Origin: Diphasiastrum complanatum
Taxonomy: Eukaryota; Streptophyta; Lycopodiopsida; Lycopodiales; Lycopodiaceae
DNA length: 64,000 nucleotides
NCBI GenBank assembly: GCA_029204225.1
Contig: CM055093.1
Coordinates: forward strand, 19,520,041 to 19,584,040
Reading direction: 5' to 3'
A program made the translations under genes and the position numbers. The notes below the pieces were generated by a model that was not told where the DNA came from, did no database searches, and saw only the letters and a list, made by a program, of their open reading frames with translations. Shown one piece after another: positions 1 to 11,269 of the stretch. The stretch's first letter is position 1; each line of letters begins with the position of its first letter.

Positions 1-280
1 CCGCAATAGGCTGAACTGGCTGAACAGAAAGAATAGCCGCACAGTGGGCCTTCGGGAGGCTCCGTATGAACTGCTTCTCGGAAATAAGCTGATAGTCCTG
101 CCGAGAATCAATACCGGAAAATATATGCTGAGTACCATCATGAGAGAATGTCAATGTCTGCTGTTGGAGGTCTACTGTAACCGCACCAAGGGATGCAAAC
201 CAATCAACACCGAGGATAAGATTGTACCGTGTAAGTGGAATAATATGAAAATCTGCCTGACCAAGGAAGTCTCCAATCCG

Positions 281-1711
281 TTATGAAAGCTGCTGATACA
301 TCTGCGTGCTAGGAAAAGAGTGTGCGCTGGCAACCTCAACATGCAGGGGATGAGGCGTAGTGACTGGCATAGCACGAATGCGTGTAGTAATATGACTGCT
401 GAGAAACGAGTGAGTGCTACCCGTGTCAACAAGGGCAATAAACTCATGACCAGTGATACGTACGCAAAGACGTGTATGGCGTGGACCCGGCTTATCGGCC
501 CAAGTAGCATAAGCAAGCTGAGCATGGCATACAGCTAGATCAGGGGGATCAGGAACAGGCTCAGTGGGTGTGGCAAACTGATCAACAGGTGGGTCATCAT
601 CAAGAATATGAAGGCATATGGCAGAATCAGGACTATCATCAGGTGTGTCAGCATCATGGAAATAGACGGCAGTAGCAGTGGCAGGCTGTCGGCAATCACG
701 GGCGATATGATCAGGACTCTTACAATTGAAACATAAGCGCTTCTCACGGATCTCAGACATCTCAAGTTGTGAGTAGCGACGAACAAAAACAGGACGAGGA
801 GAAAAAAGAGGACATGGTGCTGACGGAAGAGTGGACGAAGGTGAACTGACAGATGTGGGACTAGCAGAGGATGGAGAGAAAAAAATAGGACGTGTGAAAG
901 GACGCGAAGGACGAGAAACAGAGGAAGAGATGAGGGAGTACTTGTGCTGTAGTGCGGTAGCAAGGGAGATGGTGTGAGAAAGAGAGAGTGGAAAAAAAGA
1001 AGAAACATCATACCTGAGTGCGCCTCGTAGACCAGCAACGTAGCGAGAGATGAGATCCAATGTAGAAATATCTGGGATTAGATAGGAAAGCTCTGTAAAC
1101 CGTGTCGTATAAGCAGCCAAGTCACCAGTGTGAGATAAACTGTGAAAGATGTCGCGCTGTCGAATAAGCCACTGAGGATCAGTCATCTCTAGGAGGAGTG
1201 CTGTCATAAACTCTGTCCAACTAGCAAGGCCAGGGTGTGAAGCCGTCTGGCGAAACATGCGCCACCAGGTAGTAGCACGGCCCTCCAAATGTAAAGCAGC
1301 CAAATGTATCCGCTGAATGTCAGTCTTAGGAAACATAAGGAAGTAGGTCTCAAGCTTAGAATACCAATTCTCGAGTTCATTCCCATCGGATGACCCAGAA
1401 TACACAGTAAGCTGAACCTTATCCTTAAAGTCTCGTGGCAAAGGACCAGAAGATGAAGGAGTCTCGGGTGGTGGAAATGTACGCTGTGGGGGAACAGGTG
1501 GAGATAGTGGAGAAACACTGGACTGTAATGATAGTGTAGCAATCTGGGCAGAAAGAGCAGTGAACATCTCTCGTAACTCCCGGCGTAAATCAGTGCGTAC
1601 ATCACTCATGGCTTCCCTAAGATGATCTCGGAATTCATGCCGTACTTCGTCAAGGTAAGTGGAAGACGGTATGCGAGGCTCAGAAGATGTAGGGGAAGTA
1701 TCCATGGTCAA
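281..1711 (-). pseudogene. gypsy gag-protease ORF (476 aa)
   Basis: Gag builds the particle and the aspartic protease cleaves the polyprotein. A basic/coiled N-terminus (residues 1-60) and a proline/serine linker precede a retrotransposon gag core around residues 95-260, with the family signature ALHLEGRATTWWRMF. A CCHC zinc knuckle, CFNCKSPDHIARDC, lies near residues 325-340. The protease active-site motif ALVDTGSTHSF lies near residue 425. The ORF stops inside the protease. Sequence below 281 still resembles the protease in another frame (the related copy keeps LILGADWFASLG there), so a frameshift or stop has broken pol. The ATG at 1711 lies just downstream of the leader and is the natural start. 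Confidence 0.85.
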
Positions 1712-2437
1712 GGAATGCAGGAAGTGAAGAGGGTGTAAGAAAAGCTTAATATCGGAGGGAGCGAACTTTTGTCGTCACCCCAAATACGTTAGGTACACAA
1801 ACGACACTAAGAGCAAGAAAGGAAATGACAAATGTCAAGAAAAGGTGTGGAAAGCAAGGAAAAACCAGCAAAGATACCTCTCGATAGAGCTCCAAGCGTG
1901 TCGAAGAGCTGGCTAGAAAATGTGACCACAAGGAGAATGAAAGTGGGCGCTGGACAGCCTCCAATCAATGCTGAAAATATGGCTGGAAATCTATGGAAAA
2001 CGTGATGAAATAGGGCGATGGACAGCCTCCAATCAAAACTGAAATATGGCTGAAACTCTGCTGGAACAATGGCTGAAAAATGTGATGAAGTAGGGCGCTG
2101 GACAGCCTCCAATCAATGTTGAAAAGATGGCTGGGAATCCTCTCCCTGAATCAAATGGAGGATTCAAAAAAAAGAGGGAAAAGGATTTGGAACTTGGGCG
2201 CCGGAAATAATCTGCCCAAAAAAAAAAACAAAATTTTTTTTTTTTTTACGGCCGCCAAATTAAGCAGAAGTACTTCCGCTAACTATCTACTAAAGCTCTG
2301 CCAAGGAAAATGCTCTGATGGGAGTTGGTCCTCCTCCAAACTATGCTGAATGTTGCTGAAGCAAAGAGAGAAAAATTAGCAAGGAAAATGGGCACCCAAT
2401 CAGAAAATCAGATCTGAAATTCAGCAATCAGGAAAGT
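1712..2437 (-). other. gypsy 5' leader with about 80-bp repeats
   Basis: Untranslated leader between PBS and gag. The phrase GGACAGCCTCCAATCA occurs three times (near 1951, 2019 and 2098), each in a degenerate unit of about 70-80 bases with TGGCTGAAA-type phrases. The related element at 23.2-23.8 kb has the same kind of array (GGCTGTCCAGCGCC on its sense strand), so the repeats are a property of the family. A poly-T/poly-A tract lies near 2217-2247. Confidence 0.6.
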
Positions 2438-2449
2438 GCTCTGATACCA
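2438..2449 (-). promoter_or_regulatory. tRNA primer-binding site
   Basis: On the minus strand TGGTATCAGAGC follows the LTR end TAAC with one intervening T. This is the common plant PBS matched to the 3' end of initiator tRNA-Met. The same arrangement is at 23179-23190. Confidence 0.8.
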
Positions 2450-2450
2450 A

Positions 2451-2905
2451 GTTATGATCAAAATCTCAAGTGTTGAATCAATGAAGCATAAAAGACAGCA
2501 ATAGACTAAAGCCCTACAAGCAATAGACAAGACAATAGGTTCTCCCACGAAGAGCCCAAGCAATACCAATCAATAATCTGAAAAATGAGTGTACAAATGC
2601 CCCTATAAATACCCTACCAATGAACCCTAAAATAGGAATTCAAAAGTAAAGGGAGGTAAAATGTGGAGGGAAAATAGTGCTCCCTCCTACGGGCCCCCAC
2701 TCCACACATAACCATATAATAAGGGCCCAAGGCCAGTCAATGTCATAAAAAAGGACCCAGTGCGGGTCATAAGCATATAAAAAGGCCTGTACATGACTAA
2801 TATAAAATGCGTAACCAGAAATATACATAACCAACAGTAAATGTAAAGAGGCCTGCGGAATATATGCAGAGTAGCCCAGTAGGCCTGTATCCTGTAGTCC
2901 GTAAC
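2451..2905 (-). repeat. 5' LTR of left gypsy element (455 bp)
   Basis: On the minus strand it begins GTTACGGACT and ends ATCATAAC directly before the PBS. Blocks such as GAGTGGGGGCCC and TTTTCCCTCC are shared with the LTRs at 11270, 22739 and 28557. The ends form GTTA...TAAC rather than the usual TG...CA. Confidence 0.75.
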
Positions 2906-3519
2906 TGATAGCTGGCGGGCTCTTGGAAAGCATGGATATGCTCAAGGGTTACGAAAACGGTGCATTACCTATGTTTTATACGATAGGTTCGGGTATCGGT
3001 ATGGCATGGATTTTCCCCCATACCTGAGTAGTACCCATGCTATCCCCTATTTGCGAGTTGCAATCTATTCAGCACAGCTAGTTTTCAAGTACATATGCTT
3101 TAATTTCATAGATGGATACAGACCAATACCATAAGACTGATCAGAATGGCGGAATGCCCTGATACGGTAAGGATATGGTGTGGCCTATCGCTACTAATCA
3201 CTTTAAGTAGGGAAGATTGGACTATATTATTTCATTAAATACTTTAAGCTGTTAAGTTGCTAAACTTATTTTGTACATGGATAACAATTGACATTCAGCG
3301 TTGACACCTGTCTTCCTCACTATGCTAACTTGCGCAGTTTTGTGTGGTGGGATGGTGGCAGGTACCAGCTGGATGTCTTGAAATAGGTTTTGCTTTATGG
3401 TGCTTTTTGAGCACTATATGCTTTTCAGCTATGTTTTACCTTGTTGGTTTATGAATAAAGGTTTCAAAGGGTTTGGTCTTCCTTTAAGCAAGAGGAACTG
3501 TGTTTCGTTAATCTCTCTC

Positions 3520-3573
<54 letters not shown>

Positions 3574-5692
3574 CCGGAACTGCATTTCGGGTTCCAGAAC
3601 GTCAGCATTTCGGAATCAGCATTGTGGAACGCTGACCCCCGAAACGCGTTCTGCAGCATCTCTGGTGAGCACATAACAAGTAGTACTAGTACACATTTGA
3701 GATGGTTGATGGAAAAGGTATGGAAGTTTGGTTTATAGGGGTTGTGGATTTCAGATGGATATATCTATTTGTTAGATGACATAAAGTTCGGATTTCCTTT
3801 AGCATGCGTAGTTTGGTGTTGAGTTACAAGATTCACTTGTAATATGAGAGAAAGGTGATATAGTTGTCAATAGTTTATTCATATATATATTTATGTTTGA
3901 GTGTCATGTTAGGTTGTGGATTGGTTTGTAGGGGTTTTGGATTTCAGATGGATATATCTATTTACAAGATTCACTTGTAAACATGAGAGAAAGGTGATAT
4001 AGTTGTCAATAGTTTATAACACAATATTAATAAATGTCATAAATCTCACAAATGCATACCAAGGGAACCTCGTAGAACACAAATATCATGGACAAGTAGA
4101 AAGATACCAAGTGAGCTGTAAAAATCAATAGTGTCACTTGAATGCAACAATGCAATAAAAGACTGACTCAAAAAATATCTAGAGAGGGCCCAAGCCATCC
4201 ATAATGATAAAACTCGTGATGTCACTTTCAAAGAAAAACCCAATGAAGTTGTGTCTAGAAAAGAATATGGAGAAATACTTTGGCTAATCATTTCTCCACA
4301 CTCTCTTGGAGCAGCAAAGAGAGCTGAAGCCACCTAAAGGGGCCATGAATGCTAGCTGGTGACTAATACAATTGGCTTTTTATTTAAAGCACATAGATCC
4401 CAAGCTAACCATTGGACCAAGCTTATTATGACAAGTACAAGTGGTCATGAGAAAGCACATAGAGCCCAAGCTAATTGTATGGACTACACATATTAGTGAT
4501 ATTTGTCTCAAAGTATGTCTCTAAACTCAAATATATCCGTCAAAGGAACCATGGATGGTAGATAACATTTGCAAAATATGGCTGAGAGAAAATTGAGAAA
4601 GCCAATCTTGTTACCCTCCTGTGTCCAATGTAGTGCTGTAAAGTTGACTAACAAATCTAAATGTGGCACAATCAAGAGTGATTGGAAAAGCCCCCTCCAT
4701 GCAAAGGGATTCATAGCATCTAAGGTCATAAGGACAAGCATGACTATAATCGCTATTCTCTTTGCTAAGAAGTTGTGGTATTGTCGCAACACTTCGATGG
4801 ATAATAACCACCAAAGAAGTAGATTGTGTCTTCACAATAATAGTATGGACCTCTCAATTTGGACTATGAAAGGAGCCATAGCACTTGAGACCTTGTGTGG
4901 AAGGATTCTCACGAGACCTATCATACTAGCTTCTAGACCACTATCTTGTAAAAGAATCATAGAAAAAAATCTCTGCCAAAGTTGCGGATGCCCTAGTCTT
5001 GGACCTAACTTGGTGTTGAACCAAAGCAATGTTGATGGTTGATAACCACATCTAGGCACCTCTAGCTAGGCTAAGAATAATCATCACAAGTGCCTCAGTT
5101 GTTAGGTGCTTTTGCAAAACTAAATTGTGACTAGGGCTAGTCGACAATAGGCTGAGGTGGTCTAGTGATCATTGAGCCATGATGGGACATGGGGGTGGTT
5201 GTCACTAGTCATTACAACTCTCAATCAAGTTGAGACACAATGTCACTAAGTGGTTTTGCCAATCACTGATGACCATGTGATCTAGGAGAAGAAAGGCAAT
5301 AAGGTGACTCATTAGGGAAGTCTATGGTGGGGAGGAGTCATTCTCGATAGCATCTACTTTGGAGAGAGGATATTGTGGAAATAGGTCTCTAAAATCTGGT
5401 ATTTAGGGGTAGGATCTGAGCACGTTTAGTTATACTTATTGATGATAGTAGCTAGCTATAACTAAATCAGCTAACTTTCACATGAAAGACATCGAGAACC
5501 ATTATACGTAGGAATCAATGATTGAAAGATCAAGGGGAAAACCAGAATTGCGGGGACCAAGATCATGAATGTTAGTCATAATAGTTAGACAAGAGAGAAG
5601 CTTGGAAGCTTATAACTTGTTTCTTATATTTGATCATGGAGCATCTTGGAGGTACAAATCCAGTAGTGCTTCAAAAGGCTCCATACATGTGG
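2906..5692. other. decayed intergenic sequence, no gene recognised
   Basis: No convincing coding region. It holds a (TG)n tract at 3524-3572, a direct repeat at about 3738-3880 and 3932-4018 (shared wording: gatttcagatggatatatct and gagagaaaggtgatatagtt), and short ORFs on both strands around 4050-5060 that match no family I recognise. The 4.05-5.06 kb part could be an old transposon remnant, but no motif supports this. Confidence 0.5.
3524..3572. repeat. (TG)n microsatellite
   Basis: Uninterrupted TG dinucleotides for about 49 bases. Confidence 0.95.
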
Positions 5693-5697
5693 GTGTT

Positions 5698-6055
5698 TGT
5701 TACGAGCTCGTGACCAGTGCCGAACCCTAGAGAACACAGATAGGTCAGATACCACAGTCGGGGTCGTGTCCAGCATACACGACCAACAGGGCAAGACAGT
5801 GTGAGTAGTGTGCCCCAGCACGGTCCATAGCCATGGCGGGCCTAACACAGTCTAGGGACCCTGTCAGCAGGACAGGGCCCTCAGTTGGGTCCCGACGTGC
5901 AGTCGGCCACGTCAGTGCCACGTGGCCGACACTTGGCAGTTGCATGCTACCAGTCCTCACACTGGGCTAGGAGGGGCTTACTCTATATCAGGGAGTAGGC
6001 AAGGTTGGGTGGATCAGTTAGTGTTTGCCCTACTGTGGTGTTAGGATCTATTACA
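5698..6055 (+). repeat. 5' LTR (358 bp)
   Basis: TG...CA ends. It differs from the 3' LTR at 11 positions, all transitions, with no indels. The duplicate GTGTT precedes it. Confidence 0.97.
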
Positions 6056-6056
6056 T

Positions 6057-6069
6057 TGGTATCAGAGCC
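6057..6069 (+). promoter_or_regulatory. tRNA primer-binding site
   Basis: TGGTATCAGAGCC starts one base after the LTR end, the standard initiator tRNA-Met type site. Confidence 0.9.
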
Positions 6070-6768
6070 ATCTCCATCTTTGGGAGCTTAGTAGCAGCAG
6101 TAGAGAAAGCTATCAGAGGATAGGAAAAATCTCTCAGTTTCTCAGAAAGAATTAGAGGAGGCAAATCGCTGTAGGTGCAGCCTTCAAACTTCTGAATTTC
6201 ACTGAGAATTTACAGTTCTAGGAAGTAGAATTCCTTATGTAGGTAAATCGCTGGACAGGCAGCAATCTATCTCTGACTTCAGAGATCTGATTGTAGTTTT
6301 CAAAAAGGAATTTCAGTAGATCTGAGCGGATTCTGGAAAGGAAGGATAGTGCAGGTCCATCGCTGTAGAAACAGCAATCTATTTCTGAATTTCCAAAAGA
6401 ATCTGAGCAAATTTGAGGGGATTTCAGAGCAAACTTCCCTAGCAGGGCCAGCGCTAGACAGGGTAGTGAAAAGGTGGAATTTCATCCTTGTTTCTAAAGA
6501 TTTCTCAGGAGTGTGAGCTTCAAACTTGTTTGCTACAGACCAGCGACCTACCAGCTGAGGTCAAATCAAAGATTCAAGTGGATTTTTGAGTCTAAATTTG
6601 GACAAATCGGGCCAGACAAGTTGTTGTCCAACCAGTGAGGGCAGGGACATCAAAAATTCCGGATTTCTTGTTGTATTGTTCCGGTTTTTACTCGGTTTGC
6701 TGGAGCCCCACACCTGAAATCAGATCAGCGAGCTATTCTACTCAAGAACCGGAAATTTTGACGCCGTT
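6070..6768 (+). other. gypsy leader; gag mostly deleted
   Basis: No long ORF. Degenerate repeats are visible: AAATCGCTG near 6165 and 6244, with CCATCGCTG near 6358 and GCAGCAATCTAT-type phrases. Gag core homology is absent, so the leader joins almost directly to sequence just upstream of the zinc knuckle. Confidence 0.6.
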
Positions 6769-7143
6769 TTGAAGCTTCAAACTAGTATTTTCCGGGACAG
6801 CAGGTCTGAAATCTTGGGTAAAAGAGCTGAGAGGGTTCCTCTTCGTATTTTCTTTGGAAGTACAGTCCTCAGAAACGAACGTTTGTGCTTTGTGTGTATG
6901 GGCAAGGGACACACAGTCAGACAGTGTCCCAAGGGGCCTTTCACTAAAAAAGATAAAAAAGATAAGAAACAAGTTCATCTTGTTCAGACTGTAAGTTTCC
7001 CCAGTGACTCGGCAGCTTCCGAGATCAAAGTGTATCATGAAGATCATGAACACTGTTGCCAGCTGACCTCTGCAATGCTAGCGAGACCCTTCAGCTTTGG
7101 GCCGCATGACCTAGTACGTATGCATGGGAAAGTTGGTAACTAG
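6769..7143 (+). pseudogene. gag C-terminal remnant with zinc knuckle
   Basis: A 124-aa ORF whose centre (residues about 45-60) is a CCHC knuckle with the order C-x2-C-x4-H-x4-C (CFVCMGKGHTVRQC). A lysine-rich tail follows (KKDKKDKKQ), as in nucleic-acid-binding gag tails. The N-terminal capsid part expected in a gypsy gag is missing. A stop at 7141-7143 separates it from the protease/RT ORF that starts 12 bases later in a different frame. Confidence 0.8.
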
Positions 7144-7155
7144 TCAGTAAGAGTT

Positions 7156-8478
7156 ATGGTTGATGATGGGGCAACCCATAATTTCATCAACCACACCCTG
7201 GTTAAAAAACTTAAACTTCCAGAAGTACCTAGTCAGCATAGGTACATAGTTTCACTAGCTAAGGGTGAAGATAAAAAAATCTGGGAAACTATGGTAAGTA
7301 ACTTAAATCTTGGTATTCAGGGGTACCAAGATGAAATAAACTTTCAGATAATGCACCTGGATCGCACAGACATTGTTCTTGGGAGAGATTGGCTCTACAG
7401 TTTAGGACCTTCCCTCCACAGAAATTATCAGGAGAACACCCTCAGCTTTCAGCATAAAGGCCGAGAGATCCAGTTGCATGGGGAGCATGATGTTCCCAAC
7501 AGTCCTATGGTCTGCAGTTCAGAGCTCTGTCAGCTAATCGGAGTCGACGACCATCAGGTATTCTTATGTGACTTTCAGTTCACTCCTGAAGTTTCTATTT
7601 CTAGTTCTATACAGCAGAAAATCAATAAATTAGAAACTTTATTGTCTAAATTTAAAGATGTTTTTCCTAAAGATTTGCCACATGGTTTGCCACCTAGCAG
7701 AAAGGTAGATCATGTAATAAACCTAGTACCAGGTACAGCACCTGTTTCTAAACCTCCGTATCGGGTCAGCCGAACAGAGGATGAAGAAATAACTAGGCAG
7801 TTAACAGATTATCTTGGGAAAGGCCAAATTCAGACCAGTAGTTCACCATGGGCCTCACCAGTCCTATTGGTGAAAAAGAAAGAGGGGTCTATGCGTCTTT
7901 GCGTAGTTTACAAAGCCCTCAATAAAGTCACAATAAAGAATAAATATCCTATGCCTCGGGCAGACGAGTTGTTTGATCAACTCGACGGGGCTAAATTTTT
8001 CAGTAAAATAGACCTCAAATCGGGATATCATCAAGTCCGTATAAAATCGGAAGATGTCTCGAAAACAGCTTTTAGGACTCGTCACGGTCATTATGAGTTT
8101 AAGGTGATGCCATTTGGGCTCACAAATGCTCTAGCTACCTTTATGACCTTGATGAACAATGTCCTCAGACCATACTTGGATAAATTTGTAGTCGTATTTT
8201 TAGATGGCATCCTCATCTACAGCAAAACGAGGAAAGAGCATCTAAAACACCTCAGAAAGGTGTTTCGACTGCTTAGAAAGCATAAGCTTTATGCTAAACA
8301 ATCCAAGTGTGAATTCTTCGTTGAAGAAGTAGCATATTTGGGTCACATTATCTCGTCAGATGGGATTAAGATGGACCCGAATAAGGTTAAAGCCATACTC
8401 AGTTGGCTGAGACCGCAGAACATTTTGGAACTTCAGATCTTTCTTGGTAGACGATTTGTCAAGGAACAGTTCCCATGA
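7156..8478 (+). pseudogene. gypsy protease-reverse transcriptase
   Basis: The first residues carry the aspartic protease motif VDDGATHNF, followed by the D-x3-GRDWL block ([11 protein letters not shown]). The RT domain begins near residue 190 ([12 protein letters not shown]) and includes [32 protein letters not shown] and MPFGLTNA. The catalytic box reads [11 protein letters not shown]: the second aspartate of the conserved DD is glycine (GGC at 8206-8208), which should abolish polymerase activity. RLCVDYR-type wording is also changed to RLCVVYK. It ends early where the RT thumb joins RNase H. Confidence 0.92.
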
Positions 8479-8940
8479 CAAATCTTCTTAAAGGGAAGGG
8501 AAAGGAGTTCATTTGGGAGTCCGCACAGCAGGAGAGCTTTGATGCTCTCAAAACAACCTTAGCTACAGCACCAGTTTTAAAAGTCGTCAACCCCAATCAG
8601 CTATTTGTGGTCGAAACAAATGCTAGCGACTTTGCAGTCGATGCTGTACTAACTCAGGGTGGACGACCAGTTGCGTTCGAGAGTAAAAAACTCGAGCCAG
8701 TTCAGACTAGGTACAGTGCCTATGAAAAGGAACTCTTTTCTATAGTCCAACTTTGAGGTCCTAACAGACCATGAAAGTCTCAGATACCTTTGCAATCAAC
8801 CTGAGCTTAGAGGTCGGAAAGCTCGTTGGGCAGAGTTGATGCAAGAGTTTGATATGTCTATCAAATATAGACGGGGAAATTCAATACAGTAGCAGATGCC
8901 CTTAGCAGAATGCCTATGATAAACGAGCTGAGTTATACCC
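8475..8940 (+). pseudogene. gypsy RNase H remnant
   Basis: A 93-aa piece continues the RT in another frame, with F-x-W-x4-Q-x-SFDALK and the RNase H start FVVETNASD. The family normally has TDASD, so the first catalytic aspartate is asparagine here. AYEKELFSIV is followed by a stop at 8754-8756. The downstream DHESLRYL-like block and ADALSR-like block are still readable at about 8765-8910 in other frames, so a deletion and frameshifts have broken the domain. Confidence 0.85.
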
Positions 8941-8943
8941 AGT

Positions 8944-9440
8944 ATGAAAAAGGACGTCCAACAGTATGTAACCAGTTGCCAGAAATGTCAAGTAAACAAA
9001 GCAGAGCGTTTAAAGGCAGGAGGGTTGTCGCAGCCCTTAGAAATACCAGCTGGTAAATGGGAGAGTATCTCCATGGATTTTATAGTAGGCCTGCCTAAAA
9101 CCCAAAAGGGTAATGACGCTATATGGGTCACAATTGACCGTCTGACCAAAATGGCTCATTTTATTCCGACCAAAACAACCGTTAGAGCTCCAGAGTGAGC
9201 GAGTTGTTTGTAGACAGGCTATTTAAATTGTGCGGTCTACCTTCCGGCATAGTCAGCGACTGGGACAGTAAGTGGAATGATTTGGTTAAGTGGAATGATC
9301 AGCCTGTTGAGAATATCTGGTTAAGTGGAATGATCAGCCTGTTGAGAATGCCACTTGGGAAAGAGGCAGCATCCTTTGCAAGAAGACGGTTCTTAAGGGG
9401 GAGGGAGTGTTACGAGCTCATGACCGGTGCCGAACCCTAG
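8944..9440 (+). pseudogene. gypsy integrase remnant
   Basis: It keeps the C-x2-C half of the HHCC zinc finger (TSCQKCQVNKAER), then the start of the catalytic core (SMDFIVGLPKT, first Asp) up to FIPTKTTVRAPE and a stop. A second frame continues with LFKLCGLPSGIVSD (second Asp region). After that come two near copies of a 38-base phrase (VKWNDQPVE/LSGMISL, about 9281-9350) and junk into the polypurine tract. The catalytic Glu region and C-terminal domain are absent. Confidence 0.85.
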
Positions 9441-9765
9441 AGAACACAGATAGGTCAGATACCACAGTCAGGGTCGTGTCCAGCGTACACGACCAACAGG
9501 GCAAGATAGTGTGAGTAGTGTGCTCCAGCACGGTCCATAGCCATGGCGAGCCTAACACAGTCCAGGGACCCTGTCAGCAGGACGGGGCCCCCAGTTGGGT
9601 CCCGACGTGCAGTCGGCCACGTCAGTGCCACGTGGCCGACACTTGGCAATTGCATGCTACCAGTCCTCACACTGGGCTAGGAGGGGCTTACTCTATATCA
9701 GGGAGTAGGCAAGGTTGGGTGGATCAGTTAGTGTTTGCCCTACTGTGGTGTTAGGATCTATTACA
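9408..9765 (+). repeat. 3' LTR (358 bp)
   Basis: Same length and ends as the 5' LTR, followed by the GTGTT duplicate at 9766-9770. A GGGGGAGGGAG polypurine tract precedes it. Confidence 0.97.
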
Positions 9766-9770
9766 GTGTT

Positions 9771-10635
9771 GGCCCAATGCAACCAGTAGTGAAGCTTCAT
9801 CTTCCCACATCTGGTGAATTGGCGTATCGTTGGGCTGGCCCACCTTGGCTCAAATCTCTATGATCCCATGGCTAATACGAAAAAGAATCAATAAAGCTTC
9901 ATAGGAGGATTTCAGTCAAAGCTCGATGTTTGACCATCCCCTTTCGTGCAAGGGACGTGACGATAACTCTATTGCCTACGATTTTGCTGGGCCTACTTTG
10001 ATTGTTGCATTGACTATGATATTTATTTCGAAAAATTTAAACAAAATTGTGAAGCTAATGGCTTGAAATTGTCATGTTTGTGTTCCTGTCTTATAAACAA
10101 TAAATCTCTTTTTGGTTCTTTCTAGACAAAGAAGGCAATGTCAATTGATCTGTGGGCCAAGTGGATGAATGTGTGGGGGGCCACAAAATATGACAACCTT
10201 CATGAACTGTTGTTTGCACGCACACTAGCATTGTGGGAGAGAGGACCATGAGGTGGGAATGTGGTATGATGCAACAACAGAGAGTGTGCATAAAGTTAGG
10301 CTAGTGGTTTAGGAGAGATGACATGCTAAAAAATTCTCGGAGTCAAAGTAACACCTAAAACATAAGTTGTTATCAAAGTGTGCTAGCTCACCAATGTTTG
10401 ACGGTCCTATTTCAAGAATCTCTAACCTTCATAATTTCATGTGTAGAATCTTACTTGTGATGCATAGATTGTATAAATATGTCGATCATTATTAGTTAAT
10501 TTGTTTTGATTTCTCTGCTTATTTCAGTGTGTCATCTTTTATTTTATAAATCATAAAGCCCCTACTAATTGTCTGAATATTCAATCATGTACTACTCTTC
10601 ATTTTTGTATACAAATGTGTTCAACTTAGTAGACT
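9771..10635. other. no gene recognised
   Basis: AT-rich sequence without long ORFs, recognisable domains or repeats apart from short A/T runs. Confidence 0.5.
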
Positions 10636-11269
10636 CGGTGGGAAGATAACTTAACATTGGTGGAGGTTGCTTACAATAATAGTAGACATTCTAAAGCTGC
10701 TATGTTTCTTTTTAGGGCTATGTATGGGAGGAGCTCATATATATATATAAGGAAGCGGACCCTGGGCACGAACGCACGTCCGGACGCGGAGGAGCCTGGG
10801 GCATGTCCGGGGTGGACGTCCCCAGAGGCAAATTTTTTTTTTCTCAAAAAAAAAAAAATATCGGCCCCTCCTCGCTCGCTCCCACATGCCCAAAAACAAT
10901 TAAAATAATTTTCCTCCCCCTACCCACCCACCCCCCAGGAATTTAGACTACCTGCCCCCTTCGGTTAAAAAAAATGAAAAAGATACCAAAAAAATTTGCA
11001 AAAACCCTACCCACTTCCCATGCCTCCCATAACTGAGATACCACCAAACGAGCTTGAAAGAGCAAACAATTTGTAATTTTGACAAGAAAACTCTCTCTCG
11101 CTATCTCTCTCTCTCTGGCAAGAAGAGCAAGCGGATCAAGATCGTGCTCTTGCTGCACTTGTTGATTCCTCTACATCAGATGCTGCTCTAGTTGTTGATG
11201 CATCAGGGCTTGTTGCTCTTTGATCCAGTTTCTTTTCGGCAGTTGGGTCTTTTTTTTGTGTCGAAGAGA
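10636..11269 (+). pseudogene. gypsy integrase and C-terminal fragments
   Basis: About 10636-10745 encodes LVEVAYNNSRHSKAAMF-x-FRAMYGR, the end of a gypsy integrase core (typically LVEFAYNNS...ALYGR). After a foreign segment (10746-11131), sequence from about 11132 encodes RALAALVDSSTSDAALVVDA, the extreme C-terminus seen in the related copy at 29.05 kb. The parts in between (integrase C-terminal and chromodomain) are lost. The piece leads directly into the LTR at 11270. Confidence 0.8.
10746..11131 (-). repeat. GGACGC-type element, copy 1 (inverted relative to copy at 16.65 kb)
   Basis: Its reverse complement aligns along nearly its whole length with 16649-17059. Both begin GCTTGCTCTTCTTGC, run through a GA-rich stretch, ATTACAAATTGTTTGCT, CAGTTATGGGAGGCATGG and a poly-A/T tract, and end in a CG-rich block of GGACGC/GTCCGG words finishing CCCAGGGTC. 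This copy interrupts a gypsy pol remnant. No coding capacity is seen, so it is probably a non-autonomous mobile element. Confidence 0.75.

Larger units (their letters stand above)
1..2905 (-). mobile_element. Ty3/gypsy LTR retrotransposon, 5' part (runs off window)
   Basis: Read on the minus strand, the order is LTR (2905-2451), primer-binding site, a leader of about 730 bases with repeats, a gag-protease ORF, and protease/pol sequence running past base 1. The gag protein, zinc knuckle and aspartic protease match in order and wording the pieces at 23.9-24.8 kb and 28.6-32.1 kb, so all belong to one family. Chromodomain sequence in the related copy suggests a chromovirus. The rest of pol and the other LTR lie outside the window, so integrity and target duplication cannot be judged. 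Confidence 0.9.
5698..9765 (+). mobile_element. complete Ty3/gypsy element, internally deleted and inactive
   Basis: Two 358-bp LTRs beginning TGTTACGAGC and ending ATTACA enclose PBS, leader, zinc knuckle, protease, RT, RNase H, integrase pieces and a polypurine tract (about 9395-9407). The 5-bp duplication GTGTT flanks both ends (5693-5697 and 9766-9770), proving a single insertion event. At 4.07 kb it is short for a gypsy element: most of gag, part of RNase H and the centre and end of integrase are missing. RT and RNase H active-site aspartates are changed. It is a dead copy that needed proteins supplied by a relative. Confidence 0.97.

Noticed and set aside
4046-5059. Possible hAT-like transposase remnant
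   Set aside because: Several minus-strand frames look coding-like, but no zinc-finger, catalytic or dimerisation motif could be pointed to.
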